From the NCBI GenBank assembly GCA_030141605.1, contig JAQGDQ010000132.1:248001-312000 (forward strand): a stretch of 64,000 nucleotides of DNA, given 5' to 3'. Each line of letters starts with the position of its first letter. Position 1 is the stretch's first letter. Of this stretch, positions 37,301 through 49,558 are shown piece after piece. The notes under the pieces are model-generated. The model ran no database searches. It had not been told where the DNA came from and saw only the letters and a list, made by a program, of their open reading frames with translations. The position numbers were made by a program, and so were the translations under genes. Source of the DNA: Tubiluchus corallicola. Taxonomy: Eukaryota > Priapulida > Priapulimorpha > Priapulimorphida > Tubiluchidae.

Positions 37301-40300
37301 AGTATACGAGAGCTAGTTAGCGCCAGTAATGTCTACATACGAAAGAAACGTGATGCCAAGCTTAGTCCAGATAGAACTCTCTTACAAAACATTGCTGTCC
37401 ATATCACCTATATGTTCAAGGTCAGATTTATGAATCATCTTGAAAATTGTATTATTATCAGTACACAACATTTAAATTCAATTGAATGATAGTTTTAATG
37501 TTGTTTCTGAATGTTATAAAGGCTTCACCTGTTAGTGCGAATTTGCACTGGACGATTTCTCTAGCACACGCGAGCTGAAAGTAACCATTAATTTGTTTCA
37601 TTTTTTCGTTATGCAGATATTTGGTGCTATTGAAGGTGAAGAACAGATTGGGTTTCCTCGAAGTTCTGCGAAGACCACTATGAATGTAGGAGCTTTTTTC
37701 CATTATTTGCTTTTTCAATTCACATGCTGTTTTGAAAATTTTTGTTTAGTGTTTAGTGTTTTGTTACTGAAAATAACTGAAATTATTGTATCTGTGTAAT
37801 GCTAAATTAATAACTACGTATGTTAAGATTAGATTAGTTTATTTCAGCACAAAAGCCATACAAGAAAATAAACAAAAAACATTGCATCACACTACAATAA
37901 AATACTACAATAAGAGCTACACTAAAATACTATTATATACAAACATTCTATAAATAAGCATTCGTAGCTACAACGTTTGACGGTTATTATTTAGAATTAT
38001 TATTATATTCACACAGTTTATTCACAAATGTCATTAGGGACTTATTGCCAAATTGCTAATTTATTCTAATATTATGTCTTATATGTACCAACTTTTAATA
38101 ACGCATTTATCTAGATTTGCTTACGTAAATAGAGGAGAATGCCTTCTTATCAGTAGTAAAAACTGTGTGGTGTAAACTGCAAAATGAAATTATTTAAAAT
38201 AAAAAAATAAAGAGAATTTCCTTGTTTTTTCAGCTGTAAGTGCAGCACATAAATAGACAATCCTGTCAATTTTTTACTAAACTCTTTACTCTTATTTCAG
38301 ATACCATGTATAAATGTATAAAACGTATGATGTAATTCACAGTTGTTTTATAAGGCTAGTTTTTTAAGCCTGTGATAGAAATAGTCTCTTGTTCCACATC
38401 TTAAAATAACGAGATTTTATGACTTGTACGGAGTTAACAATAGTTGGTAGATGTTTATTCTTCACAATTTCCAGTATTTGTTTTCCTGTATTATAACAGG
38501 CTTTCCTACAAAGGTTTGAAAGCACTAACGCTTTTAATTTTTTACTATTTATTTTGTACTTTTGTTATTGCGTTGATGGCAGTTTTTCAGGCATCCCTGC
38601 TACTAGTATGTAATGGCTTCGTAATGGACAGAACTTGTGCATTATAATGACTTTTGCTTTTATTTTAGCTTGAAGCTACTGTGATGCCTTATCTGTCAGC
38701 GTTTGCTGATTTCCGGGAAGACGTCCGCAAAGTAGCTAGGGAACAGAAAGGTATAATAACAATAGTCAGATTATGACTGTTTGCTAGAGTGTTTATAAAC
38801 CATTGCGTTTTATTTTTAACAATTATTACCCATTGTGGATAATGAGTTGGAGAAAGAAAAGAGACGCTAAAAAATTGTGGGCTAGTCAAGATTTGAACCG
38901 TAGACCTGGTATTAGTACTCCCATTCTCTGTTAGCTGAGCTACTAGTTCAACATGACAAAGCAGGCCCGAGATTTCCTCCTTGTAGCACACAACCCAGTA
39001 ATGCCACCTTTTAACTAATTAATGATATTGTTAGTTGCCAGCTAATTTGAGAAAAATAATAGTAAATAGTTCTACTAATTTTGACAGTAAGAGTAAAGGT
39101 GCAGCAGCAACAACAACTGCCATTCTGTTATCGAAGTCAATTTGCAGAAAATTAATACTACTGTCTAGTTAATACAATATGTACATTTTTATTGAATGAA
39201 CTTAGTATGGTAACAGAATTTTCCAGTAGATTACAATTTTCCTTTAGACACAATGTAATTAAAGCTCTGCAATGAAACAAGAATTAAAATCGTAGTCATT
39301 ACTTACGTATTTACTATCGAAATGGTGAATATTATTAATTGATCAATATATGGACTTTTGCGAAACTAATCAAAATAGCAACAATAAAACCAACTTGGCA
39401 CTGAAAAATGAAGATGAAAAACCATAAATCGGAATCAAGCTGGCAAACCTGTGAAAGTTAAGTACAAGCAGCATTAATAAATTCCTAAAATGATTTAAAT
39501 TGTGATCTAATTTTTCTGCTTAGCTACTATCTATTGTTTTAATAATTGGTAAAATTATTAAATCATAAATTGGTATTGGTAAAATCGTAATTGTGTAATT
39601 TTCGAATAGTGAGCACACGATTCTCAAACATGACAAGCTTCAGTTTTAATATTATTGAATTATTATATTCTTTTTATTTTCAGGGACAGAAATTCTCAGA
39701 TTATGTGATTCTGTTAGAGATGATGTGTTGCCTAACCTTGGTGTTAGACTGGAAGATCACGAAGGGCAAGCACCAGTGCTTAAGCTGGTCGATCGGGGAA
39801 CTTTATTGAAAGAGAGAGAAATAAAACTGAAGGTAATGTAGCTAAAAACATTCTTACAAACAATTCATTTATTCTACTATTTTTAGTTTAATATTCGATT
39901 CTATCTGTAGGACTAACAGAACACTAACGTCTTTTGCATTATTATCAAAAAATTTAAAAAACGTATATTTTCTTAGAATCTGTTCGTATTTCTGTTAGTT
40001 TTAGGCACATGTTTTTGTGCAACAACAAGACATCATTTGAGCTGTACTTTTCAGTAAATTTGTCATGAGAATTGGAACTAGGTAAAATCGATAAACAAGA
40101 ACCGATTACCTATCCATTTGGTGGCCAGTGTAACATTGCTGCTATTAGGTTACTAAGCACACACAATGATCGCTAACTGCTCACCACAAAATTTGTAACT
40201 AATGCATGTTTTATGTACTAAAGTTTGGCTTGTACCACTATTCATTTGCCCTAACGAGCTAACAAATTCCTTATGTAATGAGTTATTGTTTGGTGTCCTA

Positions 40301-41938
40301 ATGGGAGAAGTTCAGATCATAAACATCTGACAAAACTTGAAACCTAAGAAATCCTGTGTAACATCAAGGCAAAGCAAGCCCAAATTAGAGTAGAAAGCCT
40401 TCTAGGGCAAGCAACTCCTTCATTTGCATTTTACGATTGATAAAAAAGTGTTAAAATGTGACCACGCCATGTTACTTTTAGAGTTTTTAAATGACTACGG
40501 AGTTAAGTTCAACACCTAATTTTAGGTTGTATTTGTGATTATATGGATGAGGCTAAACCTTGAAGACATGTAACTGATTTTCAATGTGATTACAATGGCC
40601 AGTAATTATTAATATTACTGCAAGGAAACGTCGTTGTGTTAGTTTGATTATTACACATTCGCTTACTGGTATCAGTTGCTTTGTTTGTACAGCAAGAAGA
40701 AGAAAAAAGGTTGGAAAAAGAAAAGAAGAAGAAGGAGCAGGAGGAAGCTGCAGCAGCAAGAGATGCCCAACGAAAAATTCCTCCGTCTGAATTATTTCTT
40801 TCAGAGAAAGACAAATATTCAAAGTTTGATGACCGGGTACTTGTTTAGTGAATGTTTGCTAGTTGTAAGATGGTTTTGCTTATTAGCAAGATGTGTAAAA
40901 AAAATTTGAAGAGCTTCTTGCATTGGCAGTCATATAACTGACATATAACTATAGTTGTGGTCTAAATTTTCTCATCATGTTTTACAAGCTATGAAGCAAA
41001 TGTAATGCTCAGCTTAGTATTGCATGTACATATCTTTAATTGTTACAGTATTAATTTAAAAGAAAACAGGATAATTTTTCATATCCTACCCATTATGAAG
41101 TATCCTGAAAACTATTCATTTTAACACGAATAATACTGCAAAAGCATTTCTGATAATTAGATAATAGGTTGAGATCTTAATTAACTGCAGAGGAGCCCAA
41201 CTATTGATGACATCACCAATGAACATAATTTTTAACAGCACAAACATTCTATGAGCGTGTGTGAAAGCGATGAGTGAAGTACAGTACTACTGTAAGAGAT
41301 TCAGTGTGATATACTAAAGCTTGGCAAGTTTTAAGATATAATTCAAAAAATTTCAAATTCACTGCTGTACTCATGCATGAGCTCTTGATGTGTGCACTAC
41401 ATCACAAACGAACACCTCTGAAATGAGAACTACAGCACCTTTTTTTGTGCAATGCGTTTCCAAAAAGCAGCAGTTTGTGTAGTTATAATTCTTTCACGTA
41501 AGTCATTCTTTAGAAAATACTCAGTTCACTTTCAATATTTTAAAAGAGTAGACTGTTTTGACCTATAGCGTAAGATGGTTTTACTCTAAAATTTAGAGAA
41601 AAATAACATTTAAAGATTTTAACTAAAACATGTTCATCTTACTCTGCTTCAGAATCAGTAGAACTGTTTTGTTTTGCATACCAAGTGAAATCTCCTAAAA
41701 TTATTACCCTCACTTTAGTACTATCAAGTGGTTCTCTAGGTCCAGATCAGCTATCGTAATATGCATGGATGTGTTTTAGGGAATGCCAACTCATGATGTG
41801 GAAGACAAAGAGCTACCAAAATCTGCTGTGAAGAAACTGACTAAGCTTTATCAGCAGCAGGAGAAGCGATATAATGATTACCTGCAAAGTATTGATGTGA
41901 AAAACAGTATTTGCAATTATATTGGTGATGCGAGATAG
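28325..41938 (+). CDS. CARS1: Cysteinyl-tRNA synthetase, cytoplasmic
   Basis: Class Ia synthetase charging tRNA-Cys. Exons: 28325-28346 (proposed), 29414-29591, 30228-30324, 30670-30768, 31495-31641, 32230-32370, 33514-33724, 34172-34284, 35029-35157, 35771-35888, 36281-36396, 36807-36948, 37272-37420, 37617-37685, 38669-38750, 39684-39832, 40693-40836, 41780-41938 (TAG). Phases agree throughout; 754 residues against 748 in human. The HIGH motif is HMGHA (62-66). Zinc ligands are Cys53 (SCGPTVY), Cys345 (WHIECS), His370 and Glu374 (PHHDNE). The signature loop reads KMAKS (403-407) where most family members have KMSKS, and DIHTGG replaces the usual DIHGGG. The C-terminus has the eukaryotic charged helix (about 645-690) and the [19 protein letters not shown] block. 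Exon 1 (MAEKSVA) needs a GC donor; an alternative in-frame ATG is at 29362. Exons 2-18 are secure. Confidence 0.96.
30090..30192 (+). other. Unexplained exon-like block in CARS1 intron 2
   Basis: TTTTATATCAG precedes and CAT|GTAAGT follows an open frame of 34 codons that looks protein-like ([17 protein letters not shown]). A second good donor (GCT|GTGAGT) lies at 30183. Both lengths (103 and 94) are not multiples of three, so inclusion would shift the CARS1 frame and reach a stop early in the next exon. It may be a regulated poison exon or chance. Confidence 0.25.
30437..30493. repeat. (TGGTAG)n microsatellite
   Basis: Imperfect hexamer run of about nine units in CARS1 intron 3, reading as poly-Val in one frame and poly-Thr in another. 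It is not coding. Confidence 0.85.
32688..32912. repeat. 33-bp minisatellite, about seven copies
   Basis: The unit is close to GTCAGACTTGTCTGTTAATT plus GTGTGAGTTTTTT. GAGT words recur at 32714, 32747, 32780, 32814 and 32846. The right-hand copies are more diverged (TCACACTTACCTGTGAATTG). It lies in CARS1 intron 6. Confidence 0.85.
33300..33415 (-). repeat. tRNA-derived SINE
   Basis: The minus strand reads an A-box-like TGGCAATGGTA (33391-33401), a CTCGCTTCACACCCGGG anticodon-arm-like stretch and a B-box-like GTGAATTCAAC (33353-33363). The CTTCACAC loop suggests a Val(CAC)-type ancestor. Acceptor pairing is absent, so this is a SINE, not a tRNA gene. It lies in CARS1 intron 6. Confidence 0.5.
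34730..34870 (+). repeat. tRNA-Ala-like SINE
   Basis: A box TGGCCTAGTGG (34737-34747), an anticodon arm TCTGC-CTTGCAA-GTAGA with anticodon TGC, and B box GGTTCAAATTG (34782-34792) give a clear tRNA-like head. The acceptor ends do not pair and an AT-rich body follows. It lies in CARS1 intron 8. Confidence 0.65.
36565..36690 (+). repeat. SINE sharing a tail with the copy at 60500
   Basis: The text CTTGGGTTCACTACCAGTG is a weak B-box-like region. It is followed by TTTTCTAATTTGGTATTG, which matches TTTCTAATTTAGCATTG after the stronger B box at 60550. The same order in two introns indicates one dispersed family. It lies in CARS1 intron 11. Confidence 0.45.
37826..38440 (-). mobile_element. Possible LINE 3' region
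   Basis: Read on the minus strand, the left end is AAATAAACTAATCTAATC, the kind of poly(A)-signal plus short-repeat tail seen at LINE 3' ends. The upstream 600 bp holds only broken frames. It lies in CARS1 intron 14. The family is not assigned. Confidence 0.3.
38865..38950 (-). repeat. tRNA-derived SINE
   Basis: On the minus strand an A box TAGCTCAGCTA (38932-38942) and a B box GGTTCAAATCT (38889-38899) lie at tRNA-like spacing. No paired acceptor stem is visible. It lies in CARS1 intron 15. Confidence 0.6.
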
Positions 41939-44352
41939 ACATCTGTATGGATTTATTTCTCTTTCGTATGGGTAGTGTTTATGGTTGCGTTGCCCAGTTG
42001 CAGTAATATGGTAATGAGATGCTAAAACAACTCAAAGGTAAACGGTAATTTAAGGTAAGCGAGAGATGGTGTTAACCTCAGCTGCAGCTAGTGCCTTAGG
42101 TGATGGAATATGTCTGGAAGATCGGAACACGGTTGTATTTTATGTGATTCAAGCTGGAACGATAATTACATGTAATTAAGATGTCATAAGTTGAGATGCA
42201 AACTACAAAGACCAATCACGTTCTACTATTTTAGCAAAAAACTGTTACACATTTTCTGGTTTAGCATGTTGAGATTTTATTCTGATCTTGGTTACTTGTT
42301 TCTGCATAACTAAAAATAATGCACTAGTAATCAAGTGTTGGAGAACTAATGTAGTCAGGTAATAGATTTATAAACTGCATCATTAACTGTAGTGTTTAAC
42401 AAGTCAAGGCTGGTGAGGATTCACAACAGTTAAAATTGAGAAACAAATCAGTTAGCAGCACAAGCTTCATATTTCTTCTGAACAGATGTCACCATGTTAT
42501 ACTTCATGAATGTACATTTACCGGCACTTTTATAGTGTTTGTACCATCATTTTGTAAAATCGGTGTTGAGTTAACAAAAGTTTGTCTTCTTTTGGAATAG
42601 AGCAGTGTGAATACTTGAGAATCACTTCATAAAATGTGCACAAGTTGTTTTTGATACCATTATCTTTATTTTTAATATTTAAGCTGAAATAATAATTATG
42701 TTTGTAATATGTTAAACCACAAAACTTGATTTTCTTCTTTATTGAAAAAATTGAAATTCATAGTTTTGCACATTCCTGCATATCAAAACATAATTAAAAT
42801 ATATAACTGCTTGCATCTAGGTTAAAGATCAAGACTTGAAAAATTAAGGTGAAATACCTGGTGAGGACCCGTTAGAAGACATATGTGAAATAAAGCGATG
42901 ATAGTGATTATAAAATGTTGTGGAAGACGGAAAGAAAGTAACACAAATAAGAGTGGAAGCAAAATGAATAAATATAAAGACAAATAAAAATGGAAGGCTT
43001 TCTCGAATTTCATGAATAATATTTCACTCTCAAAAACCAGTACATTTACAAATTGCACATCTGATCACATTTTACAACGTGCAGATGATAATGCCTGACT
43101 GCAAAAAAATACCAGCCAGTGCATTTATAAGGAATGACTGACAACACACCACCATTTTGTACAGCATTAATATTATAGTATAAACTGGGGTTACTTAAAG
43201 ATGTTAACTGAACATGTGAGACATTACTTGAAAAAAGGCATATGCAGTACACTATGTAACTGACTAATTTAATTCATTAATTCACTATATTTATTATTTA
43301 TGTCTGCTATAAACTAAGTTGATATACATTATTGAGCCATACGCATATTAAATTAAAACATGATAATTTATACAAATTCGTTCTGCATCGAATTTAAATA
43401 CTAGACAGGATCACCAGTGAACCTTTAATAATATGTTTATACAATATAAACCAGGCTGTTTTTATCTTAATAATAACTATGAGAAAGCTCTCCTGTTTAG
43501 ACTCATTTTAATTAACTGTCCAAAATATACATGTTCTTGCCTATAAAAGTTAGCAATTGTTCCTTATATTTGAATAATTAGCTTAGAAAGTTAGTTAACG
43601 GCGACCGAACACAGCTATTGCTTACGCCAGAAACTAATCACAGTTTGTGCAATGGCAGGCGTCTTCCCTTGCACATCAAGCACATTTACATGAGTGTTAC
43701 AGTACTGCTTAAATGCGTGGTGTCACGAAAAATGGGCTTTACATCATATGACGTCAGAAACTAACACTGGAGTTCATGATCATGGTTATCAGGGTATCGC
43801 CTTCTATTTGTTGGCCACGCGAATGTGACAAAAAGGCGCCGCTGCCAATCTTAGTAGATTCACTGAGCCGCACGTAACTGAAAGTTTAACAAAATTTGAG
43901 TATCCGAGGTAATTAGTATTTAATCTAAGCTTTGATTTAAAAAAAACTGTTGTAGTTTTCAATATTTTAGAGCATTCTTTGTTCTGAACTATCATCCAGT
44001 TTTCCTTTAACATCTATAAAATGTTGAATGCCCTTTGCATAAAGGCATTCATAACGTTATTTCTTTCTTCCAAGAACTTTCACTCTAATGGGCGTTCGTT
44101 GTTATGAGATTATAAAGGACATTCAGTGTTTAATTCACATTAATAATAGCTATTTATTTCTGTGCTAATGGCCAAAATTTAGTAGAATTTCTTTCACAAT
44201 AAGCTACTAGTAGCAACAAAATAACTAGTAACCTAGTAACTAGTAGTTTTCCCAACCAAGTTGTGACATTGTGACAATAGAAGCATAAAGAAAAACCGGC
44301 ACACAACAGCTAAAGACAAATCGTGCATGACATATATATATACACCTTGTCA
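41939..44352. other. Interval between convergent CARS1 and the SIKE-family gene
   Basis: It contains the 3'UTRs of both genes and no further gene that I can support. An AATAAA at 42889-42894 could end CARS1 transcripts. Small frames on the minus strand at 42822-43252 have no recognisable family. Confidence 0.6.
44153..44158 (-). promoter_or_regulatory. Candidate poly(A) signal of the SIKE-family gene
   Basis: AATAAA on the minus strand about 195 bases after the stop codon of the SIKE/FGFR1OP2 gene. Confidence 0.45.
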
Positions 44353-47300
44353 TCATGATTTTGCATTGTCCTCAACATTTGTTGCAAGCGGTTCTGCAAA
44401 TATATTCATCTCGGAATCGTCTGTCAACTCTGCACTAGCGTCCAAGTTTGCCAAGTCGGCCATCGTTTGCACTGCTTGCTCGCACTGTACAATAGTGCAG
44501 TCTTGATCTGACGTACAAATCTCCAGCAGCTTACGTAAATAGGTGTTCTCTTGTTTCAGACGGTTGACAGTTTTCTGATTCGTGGTGACGGCAATGTCGT
44601 CCAGTTCGACAGCTTTGTGCATGACTGCACTTATTTCTGTGATTTTCTCAGTTCGTTCTTCCAAATGCTAAAGAAAACAAAACTGATGATAATAACAGCA
44701 ATAAAAACAGATGGGACAGGCGGGGCCTGACTGTGACCTTCTGGGGCCCCTAGAATAATGAAAAAATGTCCCCCTCATTCGTCTTGAATATTTTTTGTTC
44801 GTGCTATATTTTAGCGATACTTACATAGCTTGAAGTAAACTTGCTTCAAATTCGAGAGAGTTCTACTGAGATTCTCATCATTAAAAGAGGAAAAAATTTA
44901 ATGCCCTTTATAGTCTCAAAGATTATAATATTTATTCAGCGTCTTTTGTCCAAGCGGGCCTCATCTTTTGGTACACCCTGTTTTAACATTTTATCTGTAA
45001 TTTTCAGCTGATGAGGCCCGCTAGGATGAAAGCTTGTGAATAAATATTATAATCTTTGAGACTATAAAAGGCTTTACATTTTTTTCTCACTTAATGATGA
45101 GAATGATGAAAGGGTGTTACGTTTTTTCGCTTGTTGCTAATTCTTTAAATAGACCAGAATCTTTCGTTTGCCAATAAAAATATTATTTCAGAAATACTAC
45201 TACTACTTATTGTAATTTTACTACTTATTACAAACCAAATTAGCACATACTTCAACTTACCTAGAAAAACCAGATTTTTTACCAAATGTTGCCAAAGCTT
45301 GAGGGGGCCCAAGGCTGCAGCCCATACTAGCTTATAAAATAATCCGTCATTTTTCGTTTCAATAAAACATAGTGGTTTAATTAACACAATAGTACTTATT
45401 AAATAACTTCTAGGGACTGTTTAATCACAATATATTCCCGTTATGTTAAGGTTTTAATCACACTCATCCTATGACCATTACGTCTGTTACAAACATTGGG
45501 TAGGGCAGAATTCCAAAAAAATCTGCTCTCAAGACACAGCAGTTACATGTAACCACTAGATGCAGATATGTCAGAGGTTTGTCAGCACCATATTTGTTAT
45601 AATACACTTAATCACACCTCTATGTGTACTTGCAAGCCAAAACCGTTCACAAGTTGGCAAAGTCAAAACTGTGTTATGATGCTTTAAAGTAGAATGCACC
45701 AAAAATAGGGTCAAACCATATTTTTTGTTTGTTTATTAAAACAAACGCTAAACGTATTTTACTTTATGTTCTAGCACCAAAATGTTGCGAAATTGTTTAG
45801 AAAATACTAAAAACTTAATTTTATAATTCTTACTTCCCTGCCTAAAAATTACTATTGCATTTGTCAAAAACTCACAGTTTTAAACTCCGACAGTAGCCTG
45901 TGGAACTAGTTATTTTGTTTGCATTTTTTCCTATTGCCAATCCAAGCTACCATTGTTCGGAAGGGCCATCTACAGGATTTAAATATAAGTTCAATGTGCT
46001 CTTGCAAAGTTCATAGTAATCACCTGTTTGTACAACTTCCAAGTGTATTTGTAGAAGTGCAACAAAAAATAAAACGACAAACTTAACAGTAATTTCTCAC
46101 TATTATGTTTTTCATTGTGCAGCCTGCACCTCAACTTCAATGTGGATTATCTCAGGTTAGAAATAACATACAGCAGTGAACTTGGTTTCAAAATGATCCT
46201 CATGAAATACAGATTCAGGATATGCAAACAACAACAGAAAGCTTAACGGCCGACTTCTGGGCATTTTTGCTCACATATTGTTTATAACCACAGCATTTGC
46301 ATATTACTAACAATTAATAAATTGCAGAATATTATTGGAGTGCTACTGTTTGCAGACCTCATTAGAAATTTTTTATGCAAGTGCATAACAAGTGAAGAAA
46401 GTTATATCTATTGAAAACTGCAAAACATCCGATGAGTTAAGGTTTTACCATGACTGCAGTATGAACTGCTGTTATGATGTAACCAATAACAGATTTTTGT
46501 ATCGCCTGTTACATACTTCTGCAATATGATCTTTGTGCGGAAGTGGTGCCACCTTCATTTGATTTCCAGAAGCTAGTTTCATCATTTGTTCGCGGTACTT
46601 GTTCATAATCAGCTCCAACGCACTCTGGTGCTCCTCAAGAGCGATTCTCAATTCCTTGTTCTCTTGCTGAAGCTGTCGAATTTGTCGATTTTCAGCTTGT
46701 ATGCCGAGGACCAGCGAGGCACGTGGGCGATGTCGCGCTGCCTCATTTAACTGGACCAGTTCCAGCTGATACTAAAATACAGAAATAAAACAAATTAATA
46801 GCTACATTAGTCAATTGCCTATTTTTGCAACTGGTGACGACTTTTTTCCAGTAGTTTCTAAAACCTGTATGCCGAATTAATTAAATCACTCAAACTATTG
46901 ATAAGTTTTTGATTCTAGATCTTCTAAAGTGAATTAGAAACACTAGCTAAGAACAACTTTAAAGTTTTAGTCTTTTGAAAGTAATTAACTAAATTTCATT
47001 CATTTGTTGCACAAATATGAGAGAAAAACTCATTGTGGACACCAGTCTGACTAAAAATGATGGCTATGATATGGCTAGGTCATAGGGCTATGAAAAACAC
47101 GATACGTCTAGGTCACGAATTCATGATATGATACATGTCGCAATACACCTGATTTAACGTTTGCAGGTTTTACAAAAAAAAACTAGATGAGGCCATTGAT
47201 AATAAATGCTAAACATATTTTATCAGTCAACATATTTTAGCAGTTTTAGGATTACTAAATGCTAAAATGACTCGACAAACTGTTTTATTCTAGTGTAATG

Positions 47301-48100
47301 TAATGTTGTGTAATGTGTAATTGTTTGTATCAAGAAAAAGCCACAAAAACAAAACATATCAATACTTTAGATTTAAAAATCGCTTGAGCATTTTCCAGTT
47401 CATGTTTATCATTTCACAAGCTTATGTGTAACATAAGTAGCCTACTACAGACTGCTAAACACTGTGTTTTCAAACGCTTTGGCTACTAGCAGTACCTGTG
47501 TCAAGTCATGTACTTCAATGTGATTGATACGTATCAACATTACACTCTACAGCTGGAGCTTGAATTACTTCACATCGCTTTTATCAGTTTACAGTCAAGA
47601 AGTAGTAATTTGCTAAATACCACTGACTCAGATTATCACGACACGGGCTCATTTTCGCAATACACATATCATAAAAGATATCACAGTGCAACGATACATC
47701 GATGTATACAGGCCTACTAAAAATAATATAATACAAAACGGAAAATGGCAGCTTATAAATATTAACCGAATGTTTTCATAATTATATCAAATGTAAACAT
47801 AGACAGACACTAATGCACACAGTTGATATAATGAAAAAATGTCATGAGATAGGACTAGCAAATTTTGTTTGAGCTTGCCTTTTCAGTTGAGTAGCAGTTT
47901 CGATTGCTCACCTTGATATAAAAAGGTCAACGCACTGAAATGAACTGAGGTAAACTGCAACCTACCCTTCTCATAGTCTCCACTTTGCAGGCCATGTGAG
48001 AAGCTTGTGCGATAAGAGCATCTGCGTTCGTGTTATGTTCCCGTAAACGCTCCACCAAGTGTCGCGCATCCGACAATACTTGTTGAATAGAGCAAGCCAT
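44353..48100 (-). CDS. SIKE1/FGFR1OP2 family coiled-coil protein (STRIPAK subunit)
   Basis: Members of this family (SIKE1 and FGFR1OP2 in vertebrates) bind SLMAP and form part of the striatin-PP2A (STRIPAK) complex; SIKE1 also restrains TBK1/IKK-epsilon. Three coding exons in transcription order: 47966-48100, 46517-46771, 44353-44667 (TGA at 44353-44355), all phase 0, giving 234 residues. The start MACSIQQVLSDARHLVERLREH parallels the vertebrate MSCTIEK.L.DAK.L.ERLR.H. Exon 2 carries the strongest block: GIQAENRQIRQLQQENKELR, then LEEHQSALELIMNKYREQM (residues 90-108). Exon 3 begins with a coiled coil (about 131-175) and ends in an acidic, less conserved tail. One gene probably represents the ancestor of both vertebrate paralogues, so no single symbol is given. 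Confidence 0.93.
44700..45365. mobile_element. Possible repeat-rich insertion with internal inverted repeat
   Basis: GGGGCCCCTAG near 44750 and GAGGGGGCCCAAGGCTGCAGCCC near 45301 stand out from the AT-rich surroundings and resemble terminal regions of hAT-like non-autonomous elements. I cannot define exact ends or a target duplication. The block encloses the inverted repeat at 44871-45103 and lies in intron 2 of the SIKE-family gene. Confidence 0.3.
44871..45103. repeat. Long inverted repeat with hammerhead-like core
   Basis: Two arms of about 95 bp (44871-44965 and 45010-45103) are imperfect inverted copies separated by 44 bp. The shared text runs GATGAGGCCCGCT, then GAATAAATATTATAATC, TTTGAGACTATAAA and a terminal AATGATGAGAAT. 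The right arm reads CTGATGAG (45008-45015), a short GC-rich stretch and GAAAGC (45028-45033), the order of a hammerhead ribozyme core. Confidence 0.8.
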
Positions 48101-49295
48101 TGATTATGATACCAACTGTAATTATAAAAAAATATTTTAAATTATTGTGTCATAAAAGCATTAAAATTGTTATTAAAATGATAGCGCTGAACATAATGTG
48201 AAAGCTTAACACCTTTTTGCTGACAATTTTAATTTAAAGAGGAGGGATTTTAAAGTAGGTCTCAAAAAACTTGCCATACAAAGTTATATTACTTGCTGTT
48301 CAAATGGCTGTGCTTAACAGTCACTTACAAGTTTACTGTTAACGCAACCCCTGTATCTAATAAGACAGCACTTAAGTGATACAAAATTTCAAGCTGTACT
48401 GAATTCTCCCCTTTCAAACAGCCTTAGGCACATTCCTCACACTGACAATACGGTAAATATAAATGTCACAAATTGTTATTGGACTCTACCTTGTGTATTA
48501 TTATGTGTTGCTCTACCTTGCATTAATATTAGCACACACTATACCACACTAAATTAACTTTTGGTTTACAAATTACGTTCTTTTTGTTTTACAAGCTCTG
48601 CTACTAATCCCTTCCTTGCTACCTCAGCTTTCTCAGTGACTTCACTCACAAAACATTTTCTTTAGACAGAAATTTTGTTTTCACATTGTATCATATCACT
48701 CAATATATTTGTCACATCACCTAAACTGCAAGTAGCCCAGTCTTCCCTAAACTTCTTTTATGGTAGCTGACTCGATAACGTGTGACGTTTCCCTCTATTC
48801 GCATAAGTTCATGTGTGCATTTATGAATGAATGAATAAAACGATGATCGGATTTATTATATGACCTTACAAAATTTGCTTATCTAAACAAAGATGATATA
48901 ATACCAGACAATAACAGAATAAAAACAATTAACAAACTGAGTTATAGAGTTATAATTCTATGATTTTCTCGCTTAACTCCCACGTCCTGACGCTATAGCT
49001 ACAAATAACAATAACAAAAGTCACAGGCCAAACAATCTGCTTACAGGGTTCTGAGTCTGGAGTTTTTTGCTGTTGTATATATGGGATTAGAGTAATTCCA
49101 GTAAACTGATTTTAATAATAACTCGCTTTAATAAAAATATTCAGAATTAGAATAATTACGTTCTCGGTATCACTTAGAAGCCTAATATTTAATCATAAAA
49201 CAAAAAACAAAGTACAATAATTAGTTATTTACTAACAAATTTGCCAAAATTTCACTGTAATTTACATCAACTGTTAACGCTACCGTCCTCCGTCT

Positions 49296-49558
49296 GGCAA
49301 CATGCAAAATCTTTGTTTGGGCCAGTTTTCCTCAGTTTGCTGCTGTTCTGTGCTGGCACTGGCAGTTCATATATATCATAAAAATGTGTAAATACTAGTC
49401 TACTAATAATAATTATTTGGAAAGCCGTTTGGCAACATGCAAAATTTTCAAGTTGTTTTAGCCAGTATTCCTCAGTTTGTCACTGTTCTGTGCTACCAGT
49501 TCATGGATATCATAAAAATGGATAAATACTAGTCTACTATAATAATTATTTGGAAAAC
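49296..49558. repeat. Two-copy 135-bp tandem duplication
   Basis: GGCAACATGCAAAAT starts at 49296 and 49431. Both copies continue through CCTCAGTTTG, CTGTTCTGTGCT, CAGTTCAT, ATCATAAAAATG and AAATACTAGTCTACTA, with small gaps in the second copy. Confidence 0.85.

Noticed and set aside
48815-49020. Minus-strand LINE tail
   Set aside because: The (ATTC)n tail and AATAAA look right, but no coding block supports it.
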